Shown here: positions 15,700 to 24,973 of the stretch, piece after piece
Position numbering within the stretch: the stretch's first letter is position 1
Layout: every line of letters begins with the position of its first letter
Assembly (NCBI GenBank): GCA_910584975.1
Contig: CAJUEA010000019.1
Coordinates: 1-28,808 of the forward strand
DNA length: 28,808 nucleotides
Direction of reading: 5' to 3'
Source of the DNA: an uncultured Christensenella sp.
GTDB lineage: Bacteria; Bacillota; Clostridia; Christensenellales; UBA3700
The notes under the pieces: generated by a model
Seen by the model: the letters and a program-made list of their open reading frames with translations, nothing else
What the model was told of the DNA's origin: nothing
Databases searched by the model: none
Made by a program: the position numbers and the translations under genes

Positions 15700-17214
15700 T
15701 TACAAAATTTGAAGATTTTTGTTAAAGTGCTTTTTAAACTCAGATGTTGCAGCAAGTGCGTTTTTAATTTCAAGTGAGCAATCAGAAACAGATTCTGTTT
15801 TCATAATTACGCTATCGCCCAACACATCACAATTAATCTCTTTGATTACGCTATCCATTGACCTATCCAAAGACTCAGCAATTCTCACAATAACGCCAAG
15901 CTTCAAAACAGCATACAAGTCTTCTTCGGTAATCATATCTCTGTATTTCATAAAAGTGCTTGCATCAAGCTCGCCTTTTCTGTGCATACTTGCCACCATA
16001 GCGCTCATAACAAGATCTTTATGAGAAATACCATACAAGTTACTGTGCAAAATAATATACGCACTATGCTTGTGATGGTCATAATATTTAATTTTATTTC
16101 CTGTGTCATGCAACATCGCAGCAACTCTCAAAACTTTAACATATGACCTAGGCAATTTATGAAGAACTCTCAATTGTTTGAAAAGTTGTACAGATAAGTT
16201 GTAAACTTGCTCCGCATGACCAATATTTTCTTGATAGAAATTTAGCGTTGTGTACAAACTATGTCCCAAAACATCACTTATAGGCTTATCATTTGTTGAA
16301 GGTACAGCAATTTTAAACATTGCACCTTCACGAAGTCCACAACCAGAAATCACAACATCGTTAAAACTGAATTTTTCAAACACAGCACTAACAGCTGCCA
16401 ACGCTGATGGGAATATATCTGCTCTTACACTTGACAAACCTTTTATCTTCATTGTTTTGTCAAGGTCAAGTGATTTGATATTGTTGTAAATGCTGTTAAA
16501 CTCATTGTTTGGTACAACATAGTTATGCAACATATTAAGTGGATATTTTCTTATCATACGGCTGATTTTGCCAACATTTCGGAATGAACCACCAACGCCT
16601 ATGAATCTAACATCAGGCTCCATTTCATTTAAAAATTCAATTTTTTCAAGCTCCTCCATAAAGAAGGCTTTTATCATTTCAGCACGCTCTTGTGGCCTGT
16701 ATGTAACAGTTCTGAACTTTTCTGTCAATGTCACAGCACCATAAGGTATAGTTGCGTGCCCCAAAATATTTTTACGATTGTAATAAATAAGTTGAGTGCT
16801 GCCACCACCAATATCCATTATCAAACCTCTTGGGATATCCATACTGTTGATAACGCCTTGGTATACCATTTGTGCCTCTTGTTCATCATCCAAAATTTCA
16901 AGCTTAAATCCACATTTCAACTGAACCTCAGCCAAAAAACTTAGCTGATTTTTTGCATTTCTAACAGCAGCAGTTGCGTAAGCATAAATTCTGCTTACTT
17001 TGTTTGAATCACACAAACGCCTAAACATCTGCAATGTTTTGATTGTTTGCTCCACTCTTGCAGGGCTCAAAACTCCATCTTCATCCACACCTTGGGCAAG
17101 CCTAACTGATTCCTTAAGCTCATCAAAAACAGCAAAATATCCTCCCTCGTGAACATTAACAAGAACCAGTCTTGCAGAATTTGAACCAAGGTCGATAATT
17201 CCGATTTTCTCCAT
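15700..17214 (-). CDS. Ppx/GppA family phosphatase (exopolyphosphatase)
   Basis: A 504-residue enzyme of the Ppx/GppA family that hydrolyses polyphosphate and/or pppGpp. The actin-like ATPase-fold N-terminus is clear: MEKIGIIDLGSNSARLVLV (phosphate 1 loop), YAYATAAVRNAKN, LEILDDEQEAQMVYQGV and the phosphate 2 loop GLIMDIGGGSTQLIYY. From about residue 315 an HD-type helical domain follows (VLRVAAMLHDTGNKIKYYDHHKHSAY), giving the long Ppx form. Ppx and GppA cannot be told apart by sequence alone. ATG 17214-17212 follows AAGGAG closely; an ATG five codons upstream would include the ribosome binding site. A TGCTAA/TTAGCA palindrome lies at 17235-17247. Two half-size TauE genes lie upstream on the same strand. 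Confidence 0.93.
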   Translation of the reverse strand: MEKIGIIDLGSNSARLVLVNVHEGGYFAVFDELKESVRLAQGVDEDGVLSPARVEQTIKTLQMFRRLCDSNKVSRIYAYATAAVRNAKNQLSFLAEVQLKCGFKLEILDDEQEAQMVYQGVINSMDIPRGLIMDIGGGSTQLIYYNRKNILGHATIPYGAVTLTEKFRTVTYRPQERAEMIKAFFMEELEKIEFLNEMEPDVRFIGVGGSFRNVGKISRMIRKYPLNMLHNYVVPNNEFNSIYNNIKSLDLDKTMKIKGLSSVRADIFPSALAAVSAVFEKFSFNDVVISGCGLREGAMFKIAVPSTNDKPISDVLGHSLYTTLNFYQENIGHAEQVYNLSVQLFKQLRVLHKLPRSYVKVLRVAAMLHDTGNKIKYYDHHKHSAYIILHSNLYGISHKDLVMSAMVASMHRKGELDASTFMKYRDMITEEDLYAVLKLGVIVRIAESLDRSMDSVIKEINCDVLGDSVIMKTESVSDCSLEIKNALAATSEFKKHFNKNLQIL

Positions 17215-17432
17215 ATAACTCCTTCGCATAAGTATGCTAATTTAGCACTTGACTATCATTTGTCATCTGCATATATCAAAAAAAAATTTAAACAAATTAA
17301 AACATATTTGTCTTAATTGCATAAAAAATTCTCTCAGCGACTTAAAACAAATAATAACTTACATGTTGCTATGCTTATTATAACATAATAATATTAAAAA
17401 ATCTATACTAAAAGAAAAATTTTACATTAATT

Positions 17433-17870
17433 TTATCTAAAAGTAATAAAATGTTTAAATTTTGTAAATAAACTAGAGTTGTTATGACTGAAAAAATAAG
17501 AAAAAACATATTTTTTTATTGTTTTTATCATAAAAACACTACCTATTACAAGCATAAACACACCGAAAATCGTCCTTAAAATACTGCTGTCAGTTTGAAG
17601 TGCAAAAAATGAACTTAGCACACTAAACCCCAAAGCAAATGGCAAAACTTTTAACAAAGCCTTAAAATCAACTAATTTATTTTTTATATGAATAATCAAT
17701 GAGACAATTGCCATTGGTATAAAAGAAATCAAATTTATCGTTTGAGCTTGCAACTGTGGAACATTTAAAAACAAAGTTAAAAGTGGAATCAAAATGGTTC
17801 CTCCACCCATGCCCATTCCACCAATAAGCCCACCTAACGCCCCAAACAAAATATACAAAAAATATTCCAT
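17433..17870 (-). CDS. Half-length TauE/SafE-type transporter, second of a pair
   Basis: A 145-residue membrane protein with the TauE/SafE (TSUP, anion exporter) signature: GALGGLIGGMGMGGGTILIPLL at the N-terminus, then hydrophobic segments near residues 45-62, 73-92 and 95-113 (TIFGVFMLVIGSVFMIKTI). Full TauE/SafE proteins are about 250 residues and contain two copies of this unit; this is one copy. The C-terminal 30 residues are polar and aromatic. AGAGGTGAG precedes the ATG. An exact CAAAAATCGATA motif lies 30 bases upstream, where a promoter -35 region would be expected for GATAAT. A similar half-length gene lies 188 bases upstream, so the two products probably assemble together. Confidence 0.82.
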   Translation of the reverse strand: MEYFLYILFGALGGLIGGMGMGGGTILIPLLTLFLNVPQLQAQTINLISFIPMAIVSLIIHIKNKLVDFKALLKVLPFALGFSVLSSFFALQTDSSILRTIFGVFMLVIGSVFMIKTIKKYVFSYFFSHNNSSLFTKFKHFITFR

Positions 17871-17899
17871 ATCTCACCTCTATATTATCCTAAATCAAT

Positions 17900-17911
17900 C
17901 AAAAATCGATA
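17900..17911 (+). repeat. CAAAAATCGATA motif, copy 2
   Basis: Exact motif 30 bases upstream of the second TauE half gene, same orientation as copies 1 and 3. GATAAT follows about ten bases away towards the gene. Confidence 0.5.
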
Positions 17912-18058
17912 TATTTTTATGTTTTATTAAAAAAATTCATTTAAAATTCTTTACATTGCGAATCAACAATTAGCAAAGCTAGATTTTTTAACAAATGGCA
18001 CTTGCGTATATATAATGCAACTGACAAGCACAAAAAAATTAAGCTCTTTTGTTGTCAA

Positions 18059-18445
18059 TCAAACTAAAAGCTTTATTCCCGCATAAATCATAATGAAATA
18101 AAAAACCAATGACAAAAGATCATTTTTTACAACTTTCAAAAGCAAAGAACCTAATATTCCACCAGCTATAACACCTATGCTTACAATTCCACCACTTAAG
18201 TAATCAAAGTTGCCACCCAACAAATAAATTATTCCACTGACAATGCAACTTGGTAACATCGTGGCTATTGCTGTGGCATGTGCCTTTTTCGCCTCAAGCT
18301 TCATTCCACTTTCGTATATTGGCACAACCAATGAGCCACCACCAGCACCAAGCAAGCCATTTATCAATCCAACAAAGCTGCTTGCTATTGAAACAAACAC
18401 AAATTGAAATTTATTTGCTTTTTTAATTTTCTTTTCAACTCTCAT
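18059..18445 (-). CDS. Half-length TauE/SafE-type transporter, first of a pair
   Basis: A 128-residue membrane protein carrying one TauE/SafE unit: VGLINGLLGAGGGSLVVPIY, then KAHATAIATMLPSCIVSGIIY, GIVSIGVIAGGILGSLLL and a last helix LVFYFIMIYAGIKLLV ending at the C-terminus. It lacks the second unit of a normal TauE/SafE protein. There is no frame disruption: it begins with a clean ATG and ends with a proper stop, so it is not a simple frameshifted half. No clear ribosome binding site is seen before the start, which is a weak point. The anion carried (sulfite, sulfonate or other) is not known. It shares the CAAAAATCGATA motif upstream with its partner. Confidence 0.82.
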   Translation of the reverse strand: MRVEKKIKKANKFQFVFVSIASSFVGLINGLLGAGGGSLVVPIYESGMKLEAKKAHATAIATMLPSCIVSGIIYLLGGNFDYLSGGIVSIGVIAGGILGSLLLKVVKNDLLSLVFYFIMIYAGIKLLV

Positions 18446-18510
18446 AATTTTAATATGTGAAATTTGTCAATTATTATCCCAAAAGAACTGCTCAAACAAA
18501 CAAAATTCGT

Positions 18511-18522
18511 CAAAAATCGATA
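18511..18522 (+). repeat. CAAAAATCGATA motif, copy 3
   Basis: Exact motif 66 bases upstream of the first TauE half gene. Preceded by T, as in copies 2 and 4. Confidence 0.5.
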
Positions 18523-18673
18523 TTAAATTGATTTTTAACTTAGCATAAACAATAAAATAAAGCTTAATATTTACTCAAAAATTCATTTGCTAACACAAGT
18601 TCAAAATACATTTTTCTTATGCTAGGATACTCAAAACAAAGTTGCACTCTGGCAAAAACAAAGCCTAAATTTC

Positions 18674-18738
18674 CCACTTTTTGCAAAATAAAATTTTATG
18701 TGTGGCTAAAAATCAACAGCCATTTTGACAAAAAGTGG
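18674..18738. other. Long nested hairpin between divergent promoters
   Basis: CCACTTTTTG (18674-18683) pairs with CAAAAAGTGG (18729-18738); directly inside, CAAAAT (18684-18689) pairs with ATTTTG (18722-18727), giving a 16-bp stem with one bulged base. An inner TGGCT/AGCC stem closes the tip. No T-run follows on either strand, so it is not a normal terminator. Confidence 0.5.
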
Positions 18739-18790
18739 CTATTATATCGTTTAAATATTTTAATTAATTAAAAAATTTACTTATAAACTA

Positions 18791-18819
18791 TTGCTTTATT
18801 TTTAATAATAGTATATAAT
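18791..18819 (+). promoter_or_regulatory. Promoter of the large surface lipoprotein
   Basis: TTGCTT (18791-18796), 17 bp, TATAAT (18814-18819). Start near 18826 gives a leader of about 48 bases ending in GAAGGTGG before the ATG. Confidence 0.7.
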
Positions 18820-18873
18820 AGTAACGATTAATTTATTTTAATTAATAATGTATTAATATACGAAGGTGGCAAA

Positions 18874-21800
18874 ATGAAAAAACAACACAAATTTTTAACA
18901 ATTCTGTTGGTTATTCTTTTGTGTGTTACTCTTGTAACCACACTTATTGCTTGCGATAAGGATGATGAAACAACAGAAGAGGTAAAAGACAGCAGTGAAA
19001 TTATCGCTAATGGTAATTTTGAAGTTACTACTTCTGATACTTTCCCAAAAACACCAGGCAGTTGGACTGCAAGCCCTGGTAGCACTTCATCAGGTAATGA
19101 AACTTTGACTGATGAAAAATCTCTTGTGGCAGGTGTAATTGACACTGATGAAACTGTGTACAACAAAAACAAAAAGAACTGGAACAGCAGATTGAAAAAT
19201 CCAGGTGCTTTTGCACAAACTGATTCAAATATTCTTATGATTTACAACAAGGTTGAAAATTCATATAAATATACTTCCAACAGCTTTAGTTTGAACGCAA
19301 ACAAAGTTTACAGAATTGATATTTCTGTTAAAACTCAAGATATTGAGGGCTACGGCGCTTACATCAAAATTGGTGGCGACGCTTTTATTGAGTTTCCTAA
19401 CATCAACACTAAAGGCGAATGGACAACCTACTCTGCAATGATAAAAACATCAAACATTTCAAGCAACTCTGTAAATGTTGTTTTATCAAATGGTAAAGAT
19501 GGCAAAAACGATGGCTACCTTACTAAAGGTTATGCTTTCTTTGACAATATCGTTGTAAGCGAAGTGGAAAAAGACAACTACTCTGCTGCTATTGAAAAAT
19601 TTAATGAGTTCAAAAACAACTCTGAAGGAAATATTCAACAAGATGTTAACGATTTAATTTATGGCGACACTCAATTTATCAATATCAGTGGCACTTCAAA
19701 TCCATTTACAGCTCGCAAATGGACTGGTGTTTCTTCAAGTGGTGATAGTGGCGAAACTGCTCCAACAGGTTCCGACTATTTGGAAAGAGGTATTGTTGAC
19801 TTTAGTGCATCAAATGGTATTCCTTCAGGTGCAACAGGAGTAAATGTTCGCAGTGGTGCTAAAGATAGCAAGGTGCTAATGCTTAACAACAAACAACAAA
19901 CTGCTTACGCTTACAGATCAGACAGCAAAATCAAAATTGTTGGTGGAACCGATAATTATTACAAGATTTCTGTTTGGGTTTTGACAAAAGACATTGAAGG
20001 CAACGGCAGTGCTTATATGCAAATCAAGTACTCTACTGATAAAGCTGACGATATCAAAACTATTGACTTTAAAAATGCTACTCCAACAGCTACTGACGGA
20101 GAATGGAATCAATATTCAATGGTTATCAAAGCTGACGAAAAGAGATCAAAAGAAATTTATCTTCAACTTGGTTTTGGTCGTGGTGGAAAAGACGACAGTT
20201 CAAGGAATGTTAAAGGTACAGCTTTCTTTGACGATGTTACTATTGAAAAACTTGAAAATACAACAGGCATCACTGAAGATGTAAGCCTTGAATCAGCAAT
20301 GGGAAATCCAGAAACTTTGTCACCTGACCCAACAGATTCAGCAAATTATGAAAAAGGCTACTACAACGAGAAAGATGGTATTCCTGAATCTTATCGTGGC
20401 ACAATCTCTTCTGATGGTGGGGTTATCACAGTAAACAGCGACAAAAACGCTATAACAAGATTTATCTACAATGGTTCATTTACAATAAAAGCAAACAATC
20501 ATTACAGATTTACTTTTAAAGTTAAAACAAATGCAATCAACGAAGATAAAGGCTTTGATATTAAATTCTATAAAAAGAATGGTTCAACAAACAACAAGCT
20601 TGATGTAGATTTGACAAATTCAACAATCACAAACTTCAACACAAAAAATGTAGAAGATAGTCTTAAACTTACTGATGATTATGTAGAATTTTCATTCCTA
20701 TTCCAAGGCGATTTAAACAAAGACACCAGCGTATATTTTGAAATAATTATGGGAAGTGGCACTAACCTAACCCCAGACACACTAGTAAGTGGTTCAGTTT
20801 CTTTGAAAGACTTTGAACTTAACAAAATTTTCTACTCTGATTACAATTCAGAATCTGGAACATATGTTAAAAAACACTCTTTCAAATCTGAAACTCAATC
20901 CATTACAAATGCAGATTTCAATCAAATTGATATTGCAGCAACAAAAACACAATATGAAGATTTTGACGAGGCTGATTTCCTTGATGGCAACAGCAAAGGC
21001 GTATTCGGATTGCCACAAAGCTGGACAACTTCTGACAAAGAATATTTAAATGACAAATTGTATGCAGGCGTGTTTAATATTGAAAACACAGCACAAAAAA
21101 ATGCTTTGAATATTACCGGCGATTTTGAAATGCCAAGTGCTATCAAATCAGACGAGAACAAAAATGTGCTTGCAATAAGCTCAAACAAAGCTAGCTCACC
21201 TGATGTTATTGACCAAGCTTGGAGCTTTACTTCACCTTCAATAAGCTTAAGCAAAGGCAAATACTATGAGCTAACAGTCTTTGCAAAAATCACAGATGGT
21301 AACGCAAGAATCAACCTGCTTTCTTCTTCAAAAACATTGCTTGAAACACTTGAAGTGCAAGATGGAGATTGGAATCAATATATTTTCTATATCAATGCAG
21401 GTTTTGATAATTCAACAGTTTATCTTGAACTAAAACTTGGTGACAACGCAACAAACAACGCATACGGAACAGTATTCTTTGACCTTCCAAAGCTTAATGA
21501 GTTGACTGAAGATCAATATGAAACAGGTAAAAAGAATATTGACTCTACAACAGAAAATTATCGCATTGCAACAACATTCAGCACAATCAATTTTGACAAC
21601 TCAACTTCAAATGCTGACGAAGGAAAATTGAACTCACCTGACGGCTGGACTGGCGTTCACAATGACACAGATGCTCCAAGTGGCGAATACAAATCAATCG
21701 CAGGCGTTTACAACAGCAGTGACAGCCATCGTGACTGGTTTGGTGGAGATGGTGGCGAAGGCAAAAAAGAGCCTATCCCAGACATCGATTTGAAGAATAT

Positions 21801-22608
21801 TATGTACTCTGTTCCTGGCAAAGACGGCAAGGAAGAAGGCGATACTAACAGCAATATTTTGGTTATTCACAACAATGTTGCATCTGAATACACTTACAGC
21901 ACTACTCTTGCAGACAACAGCTTGACAGAAAACAAATTCTACGAAATTAGCTTGTATGTTCTAACTTATGGTGTTGACGAGTCAAAGACAGCTAAAATCT
22001 CATTGAAACTGCACAACTCAACTTATGAATTCTCAAAGAATGACAAGAGAGGCATCAATGTAAACACAAATGGTGCTTGGAAAAAATATTCATTCTTTAT
22101 CGCAACTGAAGACAATGCAAACATTGACAAAGTTGAACTTTCAGTTTCACTTGGTGCATCAGGCAAAGACAACTATGTTGCAGGCTATTTGTTTGTAGAC
22201 AATGTTTCAATAAGCGAAATTGATGAAGATAGATTCAACACTGAAGTACCAGAAGATAAGTACCCTACAACAAACGATGAGGAAGAAAACTTCTCTTTTG
22301 AAACTAGCTTTTCAAGCATTAAACACAGAATTGTATTTACTTCTGACGACTTGAACAAAGACCCTGAAGAAGAAACTGAGAAAGAGACTGACCCATTGCT
22401 ATGGCTTTATATCACATCTGGTATCGTAAGTGGTTTGGTTCTTATCGCTGTGGCTATCTACTTGTTAAGAAAATTCAATATTTTTGCAAAATTCTCTAAG
22501 AAAGGTAATTTTGCAGAAAAGGGTAACGAAACTTACAACAGAAACAGAGTGGATGCGAACAAAGCAAATGCACCAACTCGTGATATTAACAAAAAACACC
22601 AAGATTAA
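18874..22608 (+). CDS. Large modular surface lipoprotein with C-terminal membrane anchor
   Basis: A 1244-residue exported protein. The signal peptide ends in lipobox LIAC, giving lipidated Cys27. The body has five related beta-rich modules of about 100-120 residues, at roughly 128-238, 343-463, 527-645, 778-878 and 1003-1122. Each runs: Y-x-Y-x-S-x-x-F-x-L, a [YF]Y[RK][IL]S[VL] strand, a W-x-x-Y-x-x-x-I strand, and G-x-x-F-F-D-[ND]-[IV]. This resembles CBM4/9 or galactose-binding jelly-roll folds, so carbohydrate binding is possible but unproven. The linkers also repeat (NGNFE, GVxD, LMIYN). Near the end, PLLWLYITSGIVSGLVLIAV starts a transmembrane helix (about 1174-1198) followed by a basic tail. 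Both ends would therefore be membrane bound. No catalytic domain was recognised. Confidence 0.85.
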   Translation: MKKQHKFLTILLVILLCVTLVTTLIACDKDDETTEEVKDSSEIIANGNFEVTTSDTFPKTPGSWTASPGSTSSGNETLTDEKSLVAGVIDTDETVYNKNKKNWNSRLKNPGAFAQTDSNILMIYNKVENSYKYTSNSFSLNANKVYRIDISVKTQDIEGYGAYIKIGGDAFIEFPNINTKGEWTTYSAMIKTSNISSNSVNVVLSNGKDGKNDGYLTKGYAFFDNIVVSEVEKDNYSAAIEKFNEFKNNSEGNIQQDVNDLIYGDTQFINISGTSNPFTARKWTGVSSSGDSGETAPTGSDYLERGIVDFSASNGIPSGATGVNVRSGAKDSKVLMLNNKQQTAYAYRSDSKIKIVGGTDNYYKISVWVLTKDIEGNGSAYMQIKYSTDKADDIKTIDFKNATPTATDGEWNQYSMVIKADEKRSKEIYLQLGFGRGGKDDSSRNVKGTAFFDDVTIEKLENTTGITEDVSLESAMGNPETLSPDPTDSANYEKGYYNEKDGIPESYRGTISSDGGVITVNSDKNAITRFIYNGSFTIKANNHYRFTFKVKTNAINEDKGFDIKFYKKNGSTNNKLDVDLTNSTITNFNTKNVEDSLKLTDDYVEFSFLFQGDLNKDTSVYFEIIMGSGTNLTPDTLVSGSVSLKDFELNKIFYSDYNSESGTYVKKHSFKSETQSITNADFNQIDIAATKTQYEDFDEADFLDGNSKGVFGLPQSWTTSDKEYLNDKLYAGVFNIENTAQKNALNITGDFEMPSAIKSDENKNVLAISSNKASSPDVIDQAWSFTSPSISLSKGKYYELTVFAKITDGNARINLLSSSKTLLETLEVQDGDWNQYIFYINAGFDNSTVYLELKLGDNATNNAYGTVFFDLPKLNELTEDQYETGKKNIDSTTENYRIATTFSTINFDNSTSNADEGKLNSPDGWTGVHNDTDAPSGEYKSIAGVYNSSDSHRDWFGGDGGEGKKEPIPDIDLKNIMYSVPGKDGKEEGDTNSNILVIHNNVASEYTYSTTLADNSLTENKFYEISLYVLTYGVDESKTAKISLKLHNSTYEFSKNDKRGINVNTNGAWKKYSFFIATEDNANIDKVELSVSLGASGKDNYVAGYLFVDNVSISEIDEDRFNTEVPEDKYPTTNDEEENFSFETSFSSIKHRIVFTSDDLNKDPEEETEKETDPLLWLYITSGIVSGLVLIAVAIYLLRKFNIFAKFSKKGNFAEKGNETYNRNRVDANKANAPTRDINKKHQD

Positions 22609-22646
22609 AACTAAATATTTAGATTAATCATTTTGTTAAATCTTAT

Positions 22647-22689
22647 AAAAAACAAAACTTCTGAAATTAATCAGAAGTTTTGTTTTTTT
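22647..22689. terminator. Bidirectional terminator after the surface lipoprotein
   Basis: An A-run, perfect stem CAAAACTTCTGA with TCAGAAGTTTTG, six-base loop and T-run, 38 bases past the stop. It can also end the convergent ygiQ transcript. Confidence 0.92.
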
Positions 22690-22914
22690 ATTATATGTTT
22701 TTATTAATATTATAATTGTTATTTTAGATATTTTAAATATACTATATAAATTTGCTGAAAATTAACATTTTGAACCTGCAAAAAATACTATAAAATACAA
22801 ATTGCTTTTCAAATCTGTAAGATATAACAATGTAATAATAATTATATATAATTTTTAAATGAAAAAAATTTTAGTACATTTGTACCTTTATTATCATACT
22901 AAATGGCAATAGAA
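22690..22914. other. AT-rich gap downstream of ygiQ
   Basis: No gene was found. It contains a 12-base palindrome GTACATTTGTAC at 22874-22885, 30 bases past the ygiQ stop, of unknown meaning. Confidence 0.35.
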
Positions 22915-24927
22915 TTACTTATTCTTTCCTTTTTTGTTAAAATTGGACTTGTTTGCACCTCGTGAACTATTATTGCTTTTTGCAAAATTCTTTTTATTTG
23001 CCACGCCAAAACAATTAATTTTTGCATTGTTGTTTTTGTTCTGCAAATTTCTTTTATCGCTATCGTATGATTTAAATTCATTTTTTCTTACATTTTTATT
23101 GTTAGTTTTATTATTGCTTATCGCCTCTTCCTTTGTAGGTTTTATCAAGCAATTTGCACCAAAACCAATCAAATCTTTTCTGCCAGCAAGTTCCAATGCT
23201 TTATGCACTATATCATAGTTTTCTTTTTTGCGATATTGCAACAATGCTCTCTGCATTTTCTTATCCTCTTTTGAACGAGGCACAAAAATCTCTTCCATTG
23301 TGTCTGGATTTAATCCTGTGTAATACATACAAGTTGATTTTGTGGATGGTGTTGGATAAAAATCTTGCACTTGCTCAGGCATATAATTTATGCTTTTCAA
23401 ATACTCTGCAAGTCTCACAGCATCAGCCAAAGTACAACCTGGATGAGAAGAAATCAGATATGGCACAAGATATTGTTTTTTGCCAAGTTTTTGATTGATT
23501 TTGTCAAACTTAGCCTTAAACTCTTTATAAACTCTAAAAGGTGGTTTGTTCATAAGTTTAAGCACATTGTCTTCAGTATGCTCAGGAGCAACTTTAAGCT
23601 GACCACTTATGTGATGTTTGATTAATCGCATCAAAAACTCGTCGTTATTATCCATCATAAGATAATCATATCTTATTCCACTTCGGATAAACACTTTTTT
23701 AACCCCTTCCAGCTCTCGCAATTCCTTGAGCAAATCAAGATATTCCGTGTGAGAAACTTCCAAATTAACACATGGCTTGTAACCAATACAATTCTTTTTT
23801 GTGCACACTCCATTTTTCTTTTGATATTTACAGGATACATTTCTGAAATTTGCAGTAGGTCCACCTACATCGTGAACATAACCTTTAAAATCTTTATCTT
23901 TAATAAATATCTTAACTTCACGCAATATAGACTCTTTACTGCGTTTTTGAATACTTCTGCCTTGATGATAAGTTATTGCACAATAACTGCAACCACCAAA
24001 ACATCCTCTTTGCGAAGTTACGGAAAACTTAACTTCCTCAATGGCAGGAACGCCTTTTGTATACATTGGATGATATGTACGCTCATACGGCAAGGAATAA
24101 ACCATATCCATCTCCTCAACAGTACATGCGCGTTGTGGAATATTTTGCACTAAATATTTGCCGTCTAGCTGCTTTTGCAACAAAATTTTTGCAGAAATAT
24201 GGTCATTATTTTGCGATTGCATATTAAAAGCTTTGACATACGCTTTTTTATCTTGACAAACATCTTCAAAACTTGGACAAAAAATTGCTGAATGCTCCTC
24301 AATTTGAGCCTTAATTTTTCTGGAAAGCTTATCAAAACTCTCCAAGTAACATACACCTTCAATATCTCGCAATTTTGCAAGTGGCACCCCTCGCTTAATT
24401 TCTTTTGCAATTTCCATAATAGGAACCTCGCCCATTCCGTAAATAAGCAAATCTGCACCACTATCCACCAAAATGCTTGGCAATACTTTATCTGCCCAAT
24501 AGTCATAGTGAGCAAAACGCCTCAATGATGCCTCAATTCCACCAATCACAACAGGCACATCGGGATAAAGTCTTTTTAAATTTTTTGTATAAACTGCAAC
24601 AGCCCTATCAGGTCGCTTGCCAACCTCTCCACCTTCGCTATACACATCACGACTGCGAGGAATTTTTGCCACAGTATAATTGTTTACCATACTATCAACA
24701 ACACCACTTGAAACAAAAAAGCCGTGTTTTGGCACACCAAACTCTTGATAATCACTATCCTTTTGTGGTTGTGGAATGATTGCAACAACAAACCCAAAAT
24801 GCTCAAGCAAACGGGTAATAATACTTGTGCCAAAAGACGGATGATCACAATATGCCTCACCCGTAACATAAACAAAATCTGGCTGTACGCCGTTTAGTTC
24901 CTCTTTTTTAACCGCCAAAAAACTCAT
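22915..24927 (-). CDS. YgiQ family radical SAM protein
   Basis: A 670-residue radical SAM enzyme of the YgiQ (UPF0313) family, function still undefined. The N-terminal domain begins PDFVYVTGEAYCDHPSFGTS and DYQEFGVPKHGFFVSSG, both YgiQ hallmarks; VVIGGIEASLRRFAHYDYW follows. The cluster motif CxxxCxxC is Cys309, Cys313 and Cys316 (GCFGGCSYCAITYHQGR). VAPEHTEDNVLKLMNKP and HPGCTLADAVRLAEYLK are also diagnostic. The last 80 or so residues form a low-complexity Asn/Lys/Ser tail, beyond the conserved AGRKDLIGFG end. ATG 24927-24925 is chosen because AGAGGT lies five bases upstream and the promoter start point excludes the longer form. Confidence 0.95.
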   Translation of the reverse strand: MSFLAVKKEELNGVQPDFVYVTGEAYCDHPSFGTSIITRLLEHFGFVVAIIPQPQKDSDYQEFGVPKHGFFVSSGVVDSMVNNYTVAKIPRSRDVYSEGGEVGKRPDRAVAVYTKNLKRLYPDVPVVIGGIEASLRRFAHYDYWADKVLPSILVDSGADLLIYGMGEVPIMEIAKEIKRGVPLAKLRDIEGVCYLESFDKLSRKIKAQIEEHSAIFCPSFEDVCQDKKAYVKAFNMQSQNNDHISAKILLQKQLDGKYLVQNIPQRACTVEEMDMVYSLPYERTYHPMYTKGVPAIEEVKFSVTSQRGCFGGCSYCAITYHQGRSIQKRSKESILREVKIFIKDKDFKGYVHDVGGPTANFRNVSCKYQKKNGVCTKKNCIGYKPCVNLEVSHTEYLDLLKELRELEGVKKVFIRSGIRYDYLMMDNNDEFLMRLIKHHISGQLKVAPEHTEDNVLKLMNKPPFRVYKEFKAKFDKINQKLGKKQYLVPYLISSHPGCTLADAVRLAEYLKSINYMPEQVQDFYPTPSTKSTCMYYTGLNPDTMEEIFVPRSKEDKKMQRALLQYRKKENYDIVHKALELAGRKDLIGFGANCLIKPTKEEAISNNKTNNKNVRKNEFKSYDSDKRNLQNKNNNAKINCFGVANKKNFAKSNNSSRGANKSNFNKKGKNK

Positions 24928-24944
24928 AGTGTACCTCTTGATAA

Positions 24945-24973
24945 ATTTTAACATTTATTGCAGGTTATGTCAA
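24945..24973 (-). promoter_or_regulatory. Sigma-A promoter of ygiQ
   Basis: On the minus strand, TTGACA (24973-24968), 17 bp, TAAAAT (24950-24945). Start near 24938 coincides with the ribosome binding site at 24938-24933, giving an 11-base leader. Confidence 0.8.

Larger units (their letters stand above)
18446..18873. other. Divergent intergenic region, TauE pair and surface lipoprotein
   Basis: About 430 bases with the motif copy at 18511, a nested hairpin at 18674-18738 and the lipoprotein promoter at 18791-18819. No gene was found. The minus-strand promoter of the TauE half gene could not be called. Confidence 0.5.

Noticed and set aside
7159..22912. CTAAATGGCAAT present near 7159-7170 and near 22901-22912
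   Set aside because: Only two copies, short and without common context, so coincidence is likely.
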